Part shown: one piece after another, positions 63,314 through 64,000 of the stretch
How the letters are laid out: each line of letters opens with the position of its first letter
How positions within the stretch are numbered: the stretch's first letter is position 1
Assembly (NCBI RefSeq): GCF_019800885.1
Contig: NZ_JAHVKE010000001.1
Coordinates: 1,488,001 to 1,552,000 of the forward strand
Source: Maritalea mobilis
GTDB taxonomy: Bacteria; Pseudomonadota; Alphaproteobacteria; Rhodobacterales; Rhodobacteraceae
Direction: 5' to 3'
DNA length: 64,000 nt
Notes under the pieces: generated by a model
What the model was told of the DNA's origin: nothing
Database searches by the model: none
What the model saw: only the letters and a program-made list of their open reading frames with translations
Program-made: the position numbers and the translations under genes

Positions 63314-64000
63314 ATGCGGATCGTGCGCGATTACCAATATGTCAGACCGGAAGAGCGCGGCGCCTCGGTGGCGATCGGCAATTTCGACGGTGTGCATCTG
63401 GGCCACCAGCATGTGATCGACCTTGCGCGGCGCGATGGCGCGCCCCTGGGTGTCGTGACCTTCGAGCCGCATCCGCGCGAGTTCTTCGCCCCCGATGCCC
63501 CCCCTTTCCGCCTGATGAACGCCGAGGCACGCGCCCACCGTCTTGCCAAGCTGGGCGTCGAGGTGCTGGCCGAGCTTCCCTTCGATACGAACCTCTCGGG
63601 CCTGACCGCCGAGGAGTTCGCCCGCGACGTGCTGGCGGGTGCGCTCGGGGTCAGCCATGTCGTGATCGGCGCCGATTTCTGCTTCGGCAAGGGCCGCACC
63701 GGCACCGCCGAGATGTTGCGCGACATGGGACGCGAGATGGGGTTCGACACCACCATCGCGCCCCTCTTGCATGGGGATCTCGGCGCCGTCTCCTCCACAG
63801 CGATTCGCGAGGCGCTGTCCGAGGGCCGCCCGAGGGATGCCGCCGGAATGCTGGGTCACTGGCACCGCATTGAAGGCCCGGTGCTGCATGGCGAAAAACG
63901 CGGCCGCCAACTGGGCTATCCCACGGCGAACATGGAGCTCGACGGGCTGCACGTGCCCAAACCCGGTGTCTATGCCGTGCTGGTCGACGTTCTGTCCGGC
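63314..64000 (+). CDS. ribF: Bifunctional riboflavin kinase/FAD synthetase (3' end cut by window)
   Basis: The frame is open from the ATG at 63314 to the window end, giving 229 residues. It begins MRIVRDYQYVRPEERGASVAIGNFDGVHLGHQ; the HLGH motif (residues 28-31) is the nucleotidyltransferase site. GADFCFGKGRTG and SSTAIREALSEG follow in the FMN adenylyltransferase domain. The riboflavin kinase domain starts near GEKRGRQLGYPTANM and is cut off. It makes FMN and FAD. Confidence 0.95.
   Translation, partial: MRIVRDYQYVRPEERGASVAIGNFDGVHLGHQHVIDLARRDGAPLGVVTFEPHPREFFAPDAPPFRLMNAEARAHRLAKLGVEVLAELPFDTNLSGLTAEEFARDVLAGALGVSHVVIGADFCFGKGRTGTAEMLRDMGREMGFDTTIAPLLHGDLGAVSSTAIREALSEGRPRDAAGMLGHWHRIEGPVLHGEKRGRQLGYPTANMELDGLHVPKPGVYAVLVDVLSG

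Overview
The window is chromosomal DNA of a high-GC alphaproteobacterium, most likely a member of the Rhodobacterales (roseobacter/Paracoccaceae group). I infer this from gene families and arrangements rather than a marker gene. They include a Suv3-like helicase, S4 protein, FdxA and CarD run; an Hsp20 plus DUF1150 pair; a CIRCE-controlled groESL; a LolD-LolC/E pair; and a MidA/NDUFAF7-type methyltransferase directly after lgt. No rRNA, tRNA, CRISPR array, phage, integron or insertion sequence was recognised. The window looks like core housekeeping chromosome with a few accessory genes.

Layout. 1-5300: a peptide-type ABC importer, with a fused double ATPase (cut by the window start) divergent from a binding protein and two permeases. 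5370-10209: a MATE exporter, a TetR regulator and a two-gene molybdenum hydroxylase with a candidate operator. 10282-16520: xseA, purD, a lyxose-isomerase-type cupin, a YdhR-like protein and a Kef-type antiporter. 16700-22353 (minus strand): a small lipoprotein and the TPR-helicase-S4-FdxA-CarD run. 22450-31071: SCP2 protein, hydrolase, LolD/LolC-E, an orphan binding protein, a FabH-like synthase, an unknown helical protein, tdk and a 2-hydroxyacid dehydrogenase. 31071-36996: csaA, proC, YbjN, DUF2726, UbiK-like, lgt, MidA-like and pgeF. 37294-43603: a 45-residue basic protein, a TPR-sulfotransferase with an Lrp regulator, trxB, and an unusual winged-helix/ATP sulfurylase/APS kinase fusion. 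43673-50690: a MORN protein, nadE, Hsp20/DUF1150, a YdcH-like protein, purE/purK and a secreted lipase. 50768-64000: Nudix, EamA, a PhnM-like amidohydrolase, a barrier-like membrane protein, two dehydrogenases, groESL, ppaC, a CpdB-like nucleotidase, a HAD protein, a MaoC protein and ribF (cut by the window end).

The most interesting object is the single reading frame at 41528-43603. It joins an EPS-associated MarR-type DNA-binding domain to a complete bifunctional sulfate-activation enzyme, and a perfect 9-bp-arm palindrome lies just upstream. Other structural observations are an exact nine-unit internal duplication in the MORN protein, a dispersed 3'-UTR element present in three copies, two well-spaced candidate regulator sites (TetR and Lrp), and clear heat-shock promoters (CIRCE for groESL, RpoH-like for hsp20). 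All family assignments were made by reading translated sequence without database searches.
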